Assembly: GCA_002411175.1 (NCBI GenBank) | Contig: DHRN01000006.1 | Coordinates: forward strand, 1-27,354 | DNA: 27,354 nucleotides | Reading direction: 5' to 3' | Origin: Anaerolineaceae bacterium UBA5311 | GTDB lineage: Bacteria > Chloroflexota > Anaerolineae > Anaerolineales > Anaerolineaceae | Shown: positions 6,937 through 12,951 of the stretch, one piece after another | How the letters are laid out: each line of letters starts with the position of its first letter | How positions within the stretch are numbered: position 1 is the first letter of the stretch | Notes under the pieces: model-generated | What the model was told of the DNA's origin: nothing | Databases searched by the model: none | What the model saw: only the letters and a program-made list of their open reading frames with translations | Program-made: the position numbers and the translations under genes

Positions 6937-7281
6937 TCAATACTCCTCAAAATGTTCTACATTCAAAATGAAGATGGTCACACCGCCAACCATTGTTTCG
7001 GCAGGAATGATCATAGGAAATGGGGTGTAATCCATCGTCGCGGCAACATAACTGATTCGTTTTTTTGCTGCAGCAGAAAGAAGTTCAACGATTTTTGGAG
7101 TGTTAAGCTCGTCAGTCGCTATTATAAAGGTAACATTTTTCTCGAGGAGAAACCCGCCGGTGCTGGGAAACCTGGCGTAGGAAATCCCTTCCTGTTCCAA
7201 CGCCAACTGAACAACCTCACTATCCTGTGTATGCACAACCGCCAGTACCATCCGCGTCACTTCGGTGTCAAATTGCGTCAT
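6937..7281 (-). CDS. Divergent PII-like DUF970 paralog
   Basis: The 114-aa protein aligns by eye with its downstream neighbour: MVLAVVHTQDSE, then FPSTGGFLLEKNVTFIIATDELN and a C-terminal strand GGVTIFILNVEHFEEY. The TGGF loop is kept, but the Arg-x-Gly after it is replaced by Leu-Glu-Lys-Asn and the IIGVDD block by IIATDE, so ligand binding may be altered. Start ATG 7279-7281 has GGAGG only 3 nt upstream; the in-frame TTG at 7299 lies upstream of that site and is not preferred. A heteromeric PII-like trimer with the downstream paralog is possible (inference). Confidence 0.8.
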   Translation of the reverse strand: MTQFDTEVTRMVLAVVHTQDSEVVQLALEQEGISYARFPSTGGFLLEKNVTFIIATDELNTPKIVELLSAAAKKRISYVAATMDYTPFPMIIPAETMVGGVTIFILNVEHFEEY

Positions 7282-7311
7282 ATACCTCCACCAGAACAAA
7301 TTCTTACACTT

Positions 7312-7341
7312 ATTCTAACGTAAAAAAACGAGAATCCCCAA
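7312..7341 (-). promoter_or_regulatory. Weak candidate promoter for the PII-like pair
   Basis: Minus strand TTGGGG (7336-7341), 18-bp spacer, TAGAAT (7312-7317), 31 nt from the start codon. The -35 matches three of six positions. Confidence 0.3.
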
Positions 7342-7363
7342 ACGAGTTCCCAAACTCGTATTT

Positions 7364-7388
7364 GTAGGGAGACCAGCCGCGGTCTCCC
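7364..7388 (+). repeat. GTAG-flanked hairpin (REP-like)
   Basis: GTAG (7364-7367) runs directly into GGGAGACC (7367-7374), a 6-nt loop AGCCGC and GGTCTCCC (7381-7388), a perfect 8-bp stem. A 5' GTAG next to a hairpin is the arrangement seen in REP elements of the RAYT type. It could also act as a terminator-like structure, but no T-run follows and it lies upstream of the PII-like genes. Confidence 0.55.
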
Positions 7389-7468
7389 ACATCGGTATCA
7401 CAGAGATTCAGCGTTATCTTTTCCTGCCAGCTATAAGCCATCTGCTGGAAACCATCAGCTCTTTTCCT

Positions 7469-7541
7469 GTCATCCTGAACGAAGAGAGGGATCTTACCCT
7501 TCCGATTAACAAGATTTTTCGCAAAAGCGGCTCAGAATGAC
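7469..7541 (+). repeat. Family A long inverted repeat, copy 2 (short form)
   Basis: GTCATCCTGAACGAAG at the left and GGCTCAGAATGAC at the right. It is 73 bp and lacks the 18-nt insertion of copies at 477, 7665 and 7891. Confidence 0.75.
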
Positions 7542-7555
7542 AAACCATTTCTTCT

Positions 7556-7650
7556 GTCATCCTGAACGAAGTGAAGGATCTTCACATTTCGACTACAATG
7601 TTTGTTTTATTGTAAAGTAAAGATTCTTCGCAAAAGAGGCTCAGAATGAC
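7556..7650 (+). repeat. Family A long inverted repeat, copy 3
   Basis: The left arm continues GAAGTGAAGGATCTTC without insertion; the loop is longer and AT-rich. The right arm AGATTCTTCGCAAAAGAGGC is identical to copy 1. Confidence 0.75.
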
Positions 7651-7664
7651 AAACCTATTGTCCT

Positions 7665-7776
7665 GCCATCCTGAACGAAGTGACACACAGTGTACTTCGT
7701 AACGATCTTGCCGTTTCTTCCACAACGACTGTTCCATTAAATGTTAAAATTCTTCGCAAAAGAAGCTTAGTATGAC
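7665..7776 (+). repeat. Family A long inverted repeat, copy 4 (long form)
   Basis: It carries the CACACAGTGTACTTCGTA insertion. The right end has decayed to AGCTTAGTATGAC. It is the first component of the 226-bp module. Confidence 0.72.
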
Positions 7777-7802
7777 AGTCCGTTTGTTGAGCAGCTCCCC
7801 GC

Positions 7803-7834
7803 ACCCCCTTTAATTCCCCCTCTAAAGAGGGGGT
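7803..7834 (+). repeat. Family D hairpin
   Basis: ACCCCCTTTAATTCCCCCTC joined to TAAAGAGGGGGT; CCCCCTCT pairs with AGAGGGGG across a minimal loop. No insertion. Confidence 0.65.
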
Positions 7835-7844
7835 CGTCATCGCG

Positions 7845-7876
7845 CCCTGGCTCCGGCTCCCTGTTCCCTGTTCCCC
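7845..7876 (-). other. Potential G-quadruplex tract (minus strand)
   Basis: C-runs at 7845-7847, 7859-7861, 7866-7868 and 7873-7876. One loop is 11 nt, so it is weaker than the other three tracts. Confidence 0.35.
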
Positions 7877-7890
7877 GTATCCTGTCTCAT

Positions 7891-8002
7891 GTCATCCTGA
7901 ACGAAGTGACACACAGTGTACTTCGTAACAATCTTGCCGTTTCATCCACAACGACTGTTCCATTAAATGTTAAAATTCTTCGCAAAAGAGGCTCAATGTG
8001 AC
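7891..8002 (+). repeat. Family A long inverted repeat, copy 5 (long form)
   Basis: It is nearly identical to copy 4 through ACGACTGTTCCATTAAATG. The right end reads GGCTCAATGTGAC. It starts the second 226-bp unit. Confidence 0.72.
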
Positions 8003-8029
8003 AGTACATTTGTCGAGCAGCTCCCCGCG

Positions 8030-8060
8030 CCCCCTTTAATTCCCCCTCTAAAGAGGGGGT
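8030..8060 (+). repeat. Family D hairpin
   Basis: CCCCCTTTAATTCCCCC continues to AAAGAGGGGGT as at 7803-7834. Confidence 0.65.
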
Positions 8061-8070
8061 CATCGTCGCT

Positions 8071-8095
8071 CCCCGTTCCCTGCTCCCTGTCACCC
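8071..8095 (-). other. Potential G-quadruplex tract (minus strand)
   Basis: C-runs at 8071-8074, 8078-8080, 8085-8087 and 8093-8095 with loops of 3-5 nt. Confidence 0.42.
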
Positions 8096-8134
8096 AACTC
8101 ATCATTGTGAGCAGCTCCAAAACGATCCAACTTT

Positions 8135-8572
8135 TCAATCAAACCAATTAACCACCATATCTTCAAGATCGTCTTCATCGATCTCGGATTCACTGACCAC
8201 CTTGCCAAACACCGTACCCCCTGCTCTAAGCGGCGAGTTGGCGTCACCTGTCTTCAACGGGTGCCACCAGGGCAGGTCCTGACCATCGGCAACCAATCGG
8301 TAGGCGCAAATTTTTGGCAGCCAGTCCAGATACCTGGCAAGCTCCGCAGTCAACAGAATACACTCAGGCACGTTTGTGTGCCTATTGGGATAATCACTAC
8401 ATTTGCAGGTTTTCAAATCAAGGTAGCGGCAAACCACGTTGGTAAACTTCACCACCTGCGTTTCGGGGTCCCGCAGTTTGATCAGGCAGCACTTGGCGCA
8501 GCCGTCACACAACGACTCCCACTCTTCGTGGCTCATTTCCTCAAAGCTTTTTTCTTTCCAAAACTTGTTCAA
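8135..8572 (-). CDS. YcgN-like UPF0260 Cys-cluster protein
   Basis: The 145-aa protein matches E. coli YcgN in layout: FWKEKSFEEMSHEEWESLCD, the CDGCAKCC cluster (Cys22, 25, 28, 29), FTNVVCRYLDLKTCKC, WLPKICAYRL and the LPWWHPL block. The eight or so conserved cysteines suggest a metal or Fe-S site; the function is unknown. The start is TTG (8570-8572), overlapping the stop of the upstream NTPase gene by 4 nt. It is supported by AGGA a few nt upstream and by family similarity that begins before the first internal ATG (Met13). It is the last gene of the FTCD operon, and its stop borders the repeat block. Confidence 0.88.
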   Translation of the reverse strand: MNKFWKEKSFEEMSHEEWESLCDGCAKCCLIKLRDPETQVVKFTNVVCRYLDLKTCKCSDYPNRHTNVPECILLTAELARYLDWLPKICAYRLVADGQDLPWWHPLKTGDANSPLRAGGTVFGKVVSESEIDEDDLEDMVVNWFD

Positions 8573-9117
8573 ATTTCCTCAATTATAGGATAGAGCTCTT
8601 CCTGGATGAACGGGATTAAGGCGAGCTTAACCGCCATCGCATACAGCTCAGCGCGTGTGATCAGGTCATTCGTTAGCAGCCCCACCCCTCCGCTTGTTAA
8701 TTTGCTGTTCTCCTGTCCGAAAACAAGATCATCCGCCTCACCTTGTTCCATGCCGCCGTGAATAAGAGCTGCAATCCTCGGGGGAAGAATGTAGCTGGCA
8801 GACCGCGCGAAACCGGATTGCTTCTTTCCCAGGATTGCCACCCAGCTGTAAGCAGCCAGGTTTGAATCAAGGGCGCTCAATCCGCCTTCAAGCCCCACCC
8901 AATAATCTACCTGCGGACAAATTCGACGAGCGTTGGCAGCACGGTTAAATGCGCCAGTCTTCGTTTCCTGGTCACCGATTGGTTGATTAGCGACCTCTGA
9001 ACCAACTTTCAAAGCGGTGTATTCAAAGTCCAGGTCAGGAAACACCGCCCCAAAACCCATGCGAACCGCCTGAAGTTTGCTCGGGTTTTCAGAGCCGATG
9101 GCGACAATCTCAGCCAT
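8569..9117 (-). CDS. Inosine/xanthosine triphosphatase (YjjX/DUF84 family)
   Basis: The 182-aa protein starts MAEIVAIGSENPSKLQAV, followed by VANQPIGDQETKTGAFNRA, YWVGLEGGL and LTSGGVGLLTNDLITR, the conserved blocks of the YjjX NTPase family. These enzymes hydrolyse ITP and XTP and so keep deaminated purines out of nucleic acids. The start ATG 9115-9117 is 20 nt after the FTCD stop, with no clear ribosome-binding site; the in-frame TTG at 9123 is less likely. Its stop overlaps the TTG of the YcgN-like gene. Cytoplasmic. Confidence 0.9.
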   Translation of the reverse strand: MAEIVAIGSENPSKLQAVRMGFGAVFPDLDFEYTALKVGSEVANQPIGDQETKTGAFNRAANARRICPQVDYWVGLEGGLSALDSNLAAYSWVAILGKKQSGFARSASYILPPRIAALIHGGMEQGEADDLVFGQENSKLTSGGVGLLTNDLITRAELYAMAVKLALIPFIQEELYPIIEEI

Positions 9118-9137
9118 AAACAAATCAGCGCCGGGTC

Positions 9138-10661
9138 TTATAACCCAGCCCGCTCCTCCAGCAGCGTGCGCAGCTCAGGGATGATCGCTTCAGCTTCTTT
9201 TCGCAGCTTGCTTGCTCGCTGCAGCAAATCAATCGCGCGTTTTTCGTTTTCGTAACCCATCAGGTTTATTTCCACGTTCAGGAACGCGGCTTCCAGGCCC
9301 GCCTTCGCCTGGTAAACACCGGAAGCGGCATCCGAAATAGCGCTCAAATTACCGATCTCTGCCATCCGGTATGCCAGTTTCATCACTTCCAGGCACTTTT
9401 GGGCGGTGTCCAGCGGAACCTCAGCGGCTGTGAAGCTGGCTTCCATGATCGCATTTTCACGGAGTTTTACATTCGCTTCAGTATCACGAGGTAAACGCCG
9501 GGCGATAATGATGCCTTCGAAAGATTTCGCATCAAGCTCGACTGCGTCGGTCAGGTGTTTGCGCAATTCTTCGCCTTTTTCAATCGCCTGCCAGCACTCC
9601 TCTTCCACATTTTTGTATTTAGGTTTTCCAATTGTCAGTCGCGCGACCATCAATGCCAACGCTGCTCCCAACGCGCCAACATAGGCTGCCACCGAGCCGC
9701 CGCCAGGCGCGGTTGTACCTTCTGCGACCTTGTCCGTGAAATTATCCTGGCTGGTTTCGCCCTGGCTTTGCTGCTCTGAAAAAAGGCGATTTTCAAGTAG
9801 TTGATCGTGCTCAAATCCATCCAATTGCAAAAAGTATCTACCGGCATTGATGATCGCCCGGCTGGGTACCAGACCGACAATCTCTGTATGGTGAATGCCA
9901 ACGCCGTAGCGCTGGGCTTCGCGGCGGACGAATTCGGTCACCTGCGCCATCGGCGAGCGCCGATAATTGGTCAGGTTCATCGAGACTTGCGCCAAACCGT
10001 CTACCAACACGCCCATTCCCTTCACAAATCGGAAACCGCCGGAAGAATTGCGTACCCGCCGTCCAATTTTTTCAGCGATGCTCACGTCCGGTGTGTTCAA
10101 AAAGATGTTGTAGGCAATCAGCGGTTCGCGTGCGCCAATAACAACCGCGCCAGCCGGTCCCATCACTTTCGGACCAAAATCGGGTTCACGGTAGGGGTCG
10201 GTTGCAATAGCTTCTTTGATGCCTTCGTATTCACCCCGGCGAATGTCTTCCAAATTTTTCCGGTCCGGGCGTGCAGCCGCTTCTTCATAGAGATATACAG
10301 GGATATTCAGAGAGTAGGCTACACGCTTGCCAAGCCTGCGGGCAATTTCGACGCATTCCTGCATGGTCACATCCGTAATCGGAACAAACGGGACCACATC
10401 GGCTGCGCCCATGCGTGGGTGTTCGCCTTGGTGCTGGTTGAGGTCAATCAGTTCAGCAGCCTTGGCAATGCCGAGATAAGCGGCTTCTTCCACGCCGGCG
10501 GGGTCGCCAATGAAAGTCAACACCGTACGGTTATGGTCCATATCAGAATGTCGGTCGAGTACGTGGACACCCGGCACAGCCGCCACTGCATCAATTATGG
10601 CTTCAATAACTTCCGGTCTTCTCGCGTCGGAAAAATTGGGGATACATTCGATGATTTTCAT
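9138..10661 (-). CDS. ftcD: Glutamate formimidoyltransferase / formimidoyl-THF cyclodeaminase fusion
   Basis: The 507-aa protein carries both FTCD activities. Residues 1-288 are the formiminotransferase (IIECIPNFSDARRPEVI, then GEHPRMGAADVVPF with the expected catalytic His81). Residues about 305-507 are the cyclodeaminase (FTDKVAEGTTAPGGGSVAAY, APGGGS at 318-323; LDAKSFEGI). A Gln/Ser-rich linker joins them. The enzyme passes the formimino group of formiminoglutamate from histidine breakdown to tetrahydrofolate and then yields 5,10-methenyl-THF and ammonia. The animal enzyme has the same order. Start ATG 10659-10661 has AGAGG 7 nt upstream; an ORF start at 10679 would include that site. No other hut genes are in the window. 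Confidence 0.94.
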   Translation of the reverse strand: MKIIECIPNFSDARRPEVIEAIIDAVAAVPGVHVLDRHSDMDHNRTVLTFIGDPAGVEEAAYLGIAKAAELIDLNQHQGEHPRMGAADVVPFVPITDVTMQECVEIARRLGKRVAYSLNIPVYLYEEAAARPDRKNLEDIRRGEYEGIKEAIATDPYREPDFGPKVMGPAGAVVIGAREPLIAYNIFLNTPDVSIAEKIGRRVRNSSGGFRFVKGMGVLVDGLAQVSMNLTNYRRSPMAQVTEFVRREAQRYGVGIHHTEIVGLVPSRAIINAGRYFLQLDGFEHDQLLENRLFSEQQSQGETSQDNFTDKVAEGTTAPGGGSVAAYVGALGAALALMVARLTIGKPKYKNVEEECWQAIEKGEELRKHLTDAVELDAKSFEGIIIARRLPRDTEANVKLRENAIMEASFTAAEVPLDTAQKCLEVMKLAYRMAEIGNLSAISDAASGVYQAKAGLEAAFLNVEINLMGYENEKRAIDLLQRASKLRKEAEAIIPELRTLLEERAGL

Positions 10662-10692
10662 AATCCAACCTCTTGTCATGTTATTTTTTTTA

Positions 10693-10701
10693 ATTATACC
10701 A
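10693..10701 (-). promoter_or_regulatory. Extended -10 promoter of the FTCD operon
   Basis: On the minus strand TGGTATAAT is an extended -10 (TGn followed by a perfect TATAAT at 10693-10698). Transcription would start about 25 nt before the ATG. No good -35 is visible, as expected for extended -10 promoters. Confidence 0.5.
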
Positions 10702-10941
10702 AGCCAGGAACTGCCGGTAACAGCCAGGAATATCTACCTGTATGGCTCAGTCCATAACTGCGAATTCCAGTTTTCCAAATTCCTGTAACTTCAGCCAAAC
10801 AGAAAGGAGCATGGCAATCTGCTTTTAGTAAGTTTGATATTCTAAAAAAAGTCTCGCGGCGAAAAATCTAAAGTTTATTCTAATTTTATTGATATTCTTA
10901 AACGTAGATCACCTTATTCTTTACATTTCTTTCAATATAAC
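10702..10941. other. Intergenic stretch between divergent FTCD and DUF2089 operons
   Basis: This part of the 339-bp gap between start codons is AT-rich towards 10941. I see no gene, tRNA, or repeat family shared with the other gaps, only the flanking promoters. Confidence 0.6.
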
Positions 10942-10970
10942 TTGACATTATAAACATTATCTTGTATTAT
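10942..10970 (+). promoter_or_regulatory. Near-consensus sigma-70-type promoter of the DUF2089 operon
   Basis: A perfect TTGACA (10942-10947), a 17-bp spacer and TATTAT (5/6; 10965-10970). Expected start near 10977, 24 nt before the ATG. This is the strongest promoter match in the window. Confidence 0.72.
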
Positions 10971-11000
10971 CTTTGCAGACAAGCAATGAAAGAGGAAAAA

Positions 11001-11402
11001 ATGAACCAATTACCAAATAATTGTCCGCTTTGTCAGGGAAAAGTAGTCGTAACCCGCTTCTATTGCCCTGGTTGTCAGACTTCGGTCGAGGGCAGCTTCA
11101 TCCCGCAGCAAAGCCCTTTCCAAAATTTGACCCAGGAGCAAATGAACTTCCTGCTCACCTTCGTCCGTTCTGAAGGTCGCCTGAACCGTATGGAAGAAAT
11201 TCTGGGGCTATCCTACCCCACCTTGAAAAACCGCCTGAACGATCTGATCACGGCGCTCGGCTTCCAACCCGAGAAGGAAATCCGTATCAAACTAAGCGAT
11301 TCGCAGCGCCAGCAAGTCCTGGACGACCTGGAGAACGGCAGAATCGATAGTAATCAAGCTCTTCGCTATCTGCAGGGTGAAGACGAATTCAATTTAATAT
11401 AA
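11001..11402 (+). CDS. DUF2089-family protein, zinc ribbon plus HTH
   Basis: The 133-aa protein has an N-terminal zinc ribbon (Cys8-x2-Cys11 and Cys22-x2-Cys25), a helix-turn-helix-like middle (RLNRMEEILGLSYPTLKNRL, typical of DUF2089) and a C-terminal short segment DLENGRIDSNQALRYLQGE that resembles the SHOCT-like segment starting the next protein. It is likely a DNA-binding regulator (inference). Start ATG 11001 has AGAGGA 5 nt upstream; an in-frame ATG at 10986 would place that site inside the gene. The next gene follows after 9 nt, and its ribosome-binding site abuts this stop. Confidence 0.86.
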   Translation: MNQLPNNCPLCQGKVVVTRFYCPGCQTSVEGSFIPQQSPFQNLTQEQMNFLLTFVRSEGRLNRMEEILGLSYPTLKNRLNDLITALGFQPEKEIRIKLSDSQRQQVLDDLENGRIDSNQALRYLQGEDEFNLI

Positions 11403-11411
11403 GGAGTAAAA

Positions 11412-11828
11412 ATGACTACAAATGATGAAAAAATGCGCATCCTGAACATGGTCCAGGAAGGCAAACTAAGTGCTGAAGAAGCTTCTCAACTATTGGAAGC
11501 TCTGGATTTCAAACCCGAAGAGATCACAATTCCTTACAGAGATGCTGCAAACACGGTCAACAAAGCCAACGGCAGAACCCGGTGGGTAAGAATTCAGGTC
11601 ACCGATCTCAAATCAGGAAAAAACCAGGTCAACATGAGATTACCCATGGGTATCGTCAAAATTGGTGCCAAGGCCGTTATGAGGGTCAACCTCAAAGACG
11701 AGGATGATTCAGAGATCAATCTCGATGAATTGCTCAAAGCAGCTCTTGAAAAGGATGAATCGGATGGCGTGCTTGTGGACGTTGTTGATTCAACCTCTGG
11801 TCAACACGTGTTGATAACCCTTGAATAA
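11412..11828 (+). CDS. SHOCT-like/YvlB-N-type domain protein
   Basis: The 138-aa protein opens with RILNMVQEGKLSAEEASQLL (from residue 9), the short helical hairpin seen at the start of YvlB/LiaX-like proteins. A beta-rich region follows: WVRIQVTDLKSGKNQVNMRL, MRVNLKDEDDSEINLDELL and a final VDVVDSTSGQHVLITLE. No signal peptide or membrane segment. GGAG lies 5 nt before the ATG. The relatives are linked to envelope-stress regulation in Bacillota; here its pairing with DUF2089 suggests a regulator and partner, but the function is unproven. Confidence 0.82.
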   Translation: MTTNDEKMRILNMVQEGKLSAEEASQLLEALDFKPEEITIPYRDAANTVNKANGRTRWVRIQVTDLKSGKNQVNMRLPMGIVKIGAKAVMRVNLKDEDDSEINLDELLKAALEKDESDGVLVDVVDSTSGQHVLITLE

Positions 11829-11855
11829 ACATTTTTAGGCAACAACAGGGCGTGG

Positions 11856-11904
11856 TTGGAAGCGCCTGCCTGGGTGGATCAACCAGAGAGTCTCGTGCTT
11901 CCAA
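11856..11904. repeat. Inverted repeat downstream of the SHOCT-like gene
   Basis: TTGGAAGC (11856-11863) and GCTTCCAA (11897-11904) form a perfect 8-bp stem, extended imperfectly by GGCGTGG and GCGCC. The 33-nt loop and lack of a T-run argue against a simple intrinsic terminator. It lies between the ends of convergent genes and may be another intergenic repeat with no second copy in the window. Confidence 0.4.
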
Positions 11905-11977
11905 GCGCCATCACCTGCAGCACGCAGCCAGCAAAACTGGTCGCGCTTACGAAAAAGGCTTCAATTTACGTTATTCA

Positions 11978-12844
11978 CTAAAACTCTATAAACTGCTGTA
12001 TAAAATAGCCAAACACGAAGCTAATTAACGCGACACCAACGCTAATCGCTGCCATGCTGAAAAAATGCTTGCTAAACTTCTCATCCCGCAGCACAGACAT
12101 GTAATAACTAAAAAACGCGATAATGACAAACACCGTGGTCATCATCACCGCAAGGGCGACAAAATAGTTGCTAAAAACCAGATAAGGCAGAATTAAGAAG
12201 GCGACCGTGACAATGTATGCGATTCCTGTATAGATTGCCGCTTTGAAGGGTTCTTTTGTTGTGTGCTCTTCAGTGCGGGTGGAAAGATATTCTGAAGCCG
12301 CCATCGAAAGCGCGGCAGCGATGCCGGTCACGAGACCGCTCAGCGCGATCATGCGCGTGTTTTGGAAGGCGAGCGTCAGCCCCGCGAGCGTTCCGGAGAG
12401 TTCCACCAGGGCATCATTGAGCCCCAAAACGATCGAACCCGCGTATTTCAGATGTGGTTCATCCAGCATGGCAATCAGGCTTGCTTCATGCTCTTCTTCA
12501 TCACGGATCAGCCAGTCAATTCCGGGGATGGTGCCTTCCAGATTTTTATAAGCGTTAATAGTACTCTCTTCGCGGTTTTCAAGCAGCTTAATCACAAAGG
12601 TGTAACCCAGAGCTTTTGAAAGAAAACTAAAAAGCCAGATCATAAATTTGTTAGGTTTGGCAACCTTGCCGGTGTATTTTTCCCAAAATTGTGTATGCCG
12701 CAGTTCGTCCCCCGCCAATTTGCGGATAGTCTTCGCGTCCTTTTCTTCTTTGATGTCGTTGGCAATATTTGTATAGATAACGTGGTCGTTAATTTCATCT
12801 TGTTGAAATTCAATTATTGCTGCCAGGGTTTTATCGTCTATCAT
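11978..12844 (-). CDS. Ferritin-like/VIT1 fusion (MbfA-like iron exporter)
   Basis: The 288-aa protein has a ferritin-like domain in residues 1-130 with candidate di-iron ligands Glu17, Glu47-x2-His50 (DELRH), a Glu near 91 and the EEEH cluster ending at His119. A VIT1/CCC1 transporter follows (about 133-288, five membrane segments, including GLNDALVELSGTLAGLT). The same order is found in MbfA, which moves iron out of the cytoplasm; the substrate (Fe or Mn) is inferred. Start ATG 12842-12844 has GGAGG 7 nt upstream. It lies downstream of groEL but beyond a strong hairpin, so it is probably a separate unit. Confidence 0.88.
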   Translation of the reverse strand: MIDDKTLAAIIEFQQDEINDHVIYTNIANDIKEEKDAKTIRKLAGDELRHTQFWEKYTGKVAKPNKFMIWLFSFLSKALGYTFVIKLLENREESTINAYKNLEGTIPGIDWLIRDEEEHEASLIAMLDEPHLKYAGSIVLGLNDALVELSGTLAGLTLAFQNTRMIALSGLVTGIAAALSMAASEYLSTRTEEHTTKEPFKAAIYTGIAYIVTVAFLILPYLVFSNYFVALAVMMTTVFVIIAFFSYYMSVLRDEKFSKHFFSMAAISVGVALISFVFGYFIQQFIEF

Positions 12845-12904
12845 CTTATATCCTCCGTCTTAATTCTACCCGATGAAAGACATTGTTCTTGTCTGAGTGC
12901 GAAG

Positions 12905-12926
12905 AAGCCGGTCTTGCGACCGGCTT
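12905..12926 (-). terminator. groESL intrinsic terminator
   Basis: A 9-bp perfect stem, AAGCCGGTC (12905-12913) with GACCGGCTT (12918-12926) and a TTGC loop, lies 26 bp beyond the groEL stop. Read on the minus strand it is followed by CTTCTTCG, a weak U tract. Confidence 0.7.
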
Positions 12927-12951
12927 TCATTCTCAAATTTAACCTTTCGGT

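Larger units (their letters stand above)
7665..8095 (+). repeat. Tandem duplication of a composite module (226-bp period)
   Basis: Units 7665-7890 and 7891-8095 each contain, in order, a long-form family-A element, the linker TTGTCGAGCAGCTCCCCGC (or close), a family-D hairpin and a C-rich tract. The module at 477-660 has family A then family D, so the association of parts predates this tandem duplication. Confidence 0.7.
7342..8134. other. Gene-free repeat block
   Basis: It holds a GTAG-flanked hairpin (7364-7388), five family-A inverted repeats, two family-D hairpins and two G4-type tracts. The stretch 7665-7890 is duplicated as 7891-8095 (226-bp period) with the same order: family A, spacer, family D, C-rich tract. 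Frames such as those at 7655-7840 and 7887-8138 are repeat translations, not genes. Confidence 0.85.

Noticed and set aside
7655..8138. Two similar minus-strand frames of 61 and 83 codons
   Set aside because: The similarity comes from the 226-bp module duplication; there are no ribosome-binding sites or protein-like composition.
9801..10757. 318-codon plus-strand frame opposite FTCD
   Set aside because: It is antisense to a clear enzyme gene; His/Asn/Phe-rich translation has no domain.
10702..10941. Riboswitch or tRNA in the divergent gap
   Set aside because: No cloverleaf, T-loop or recognisable aptamer core could be drawn.
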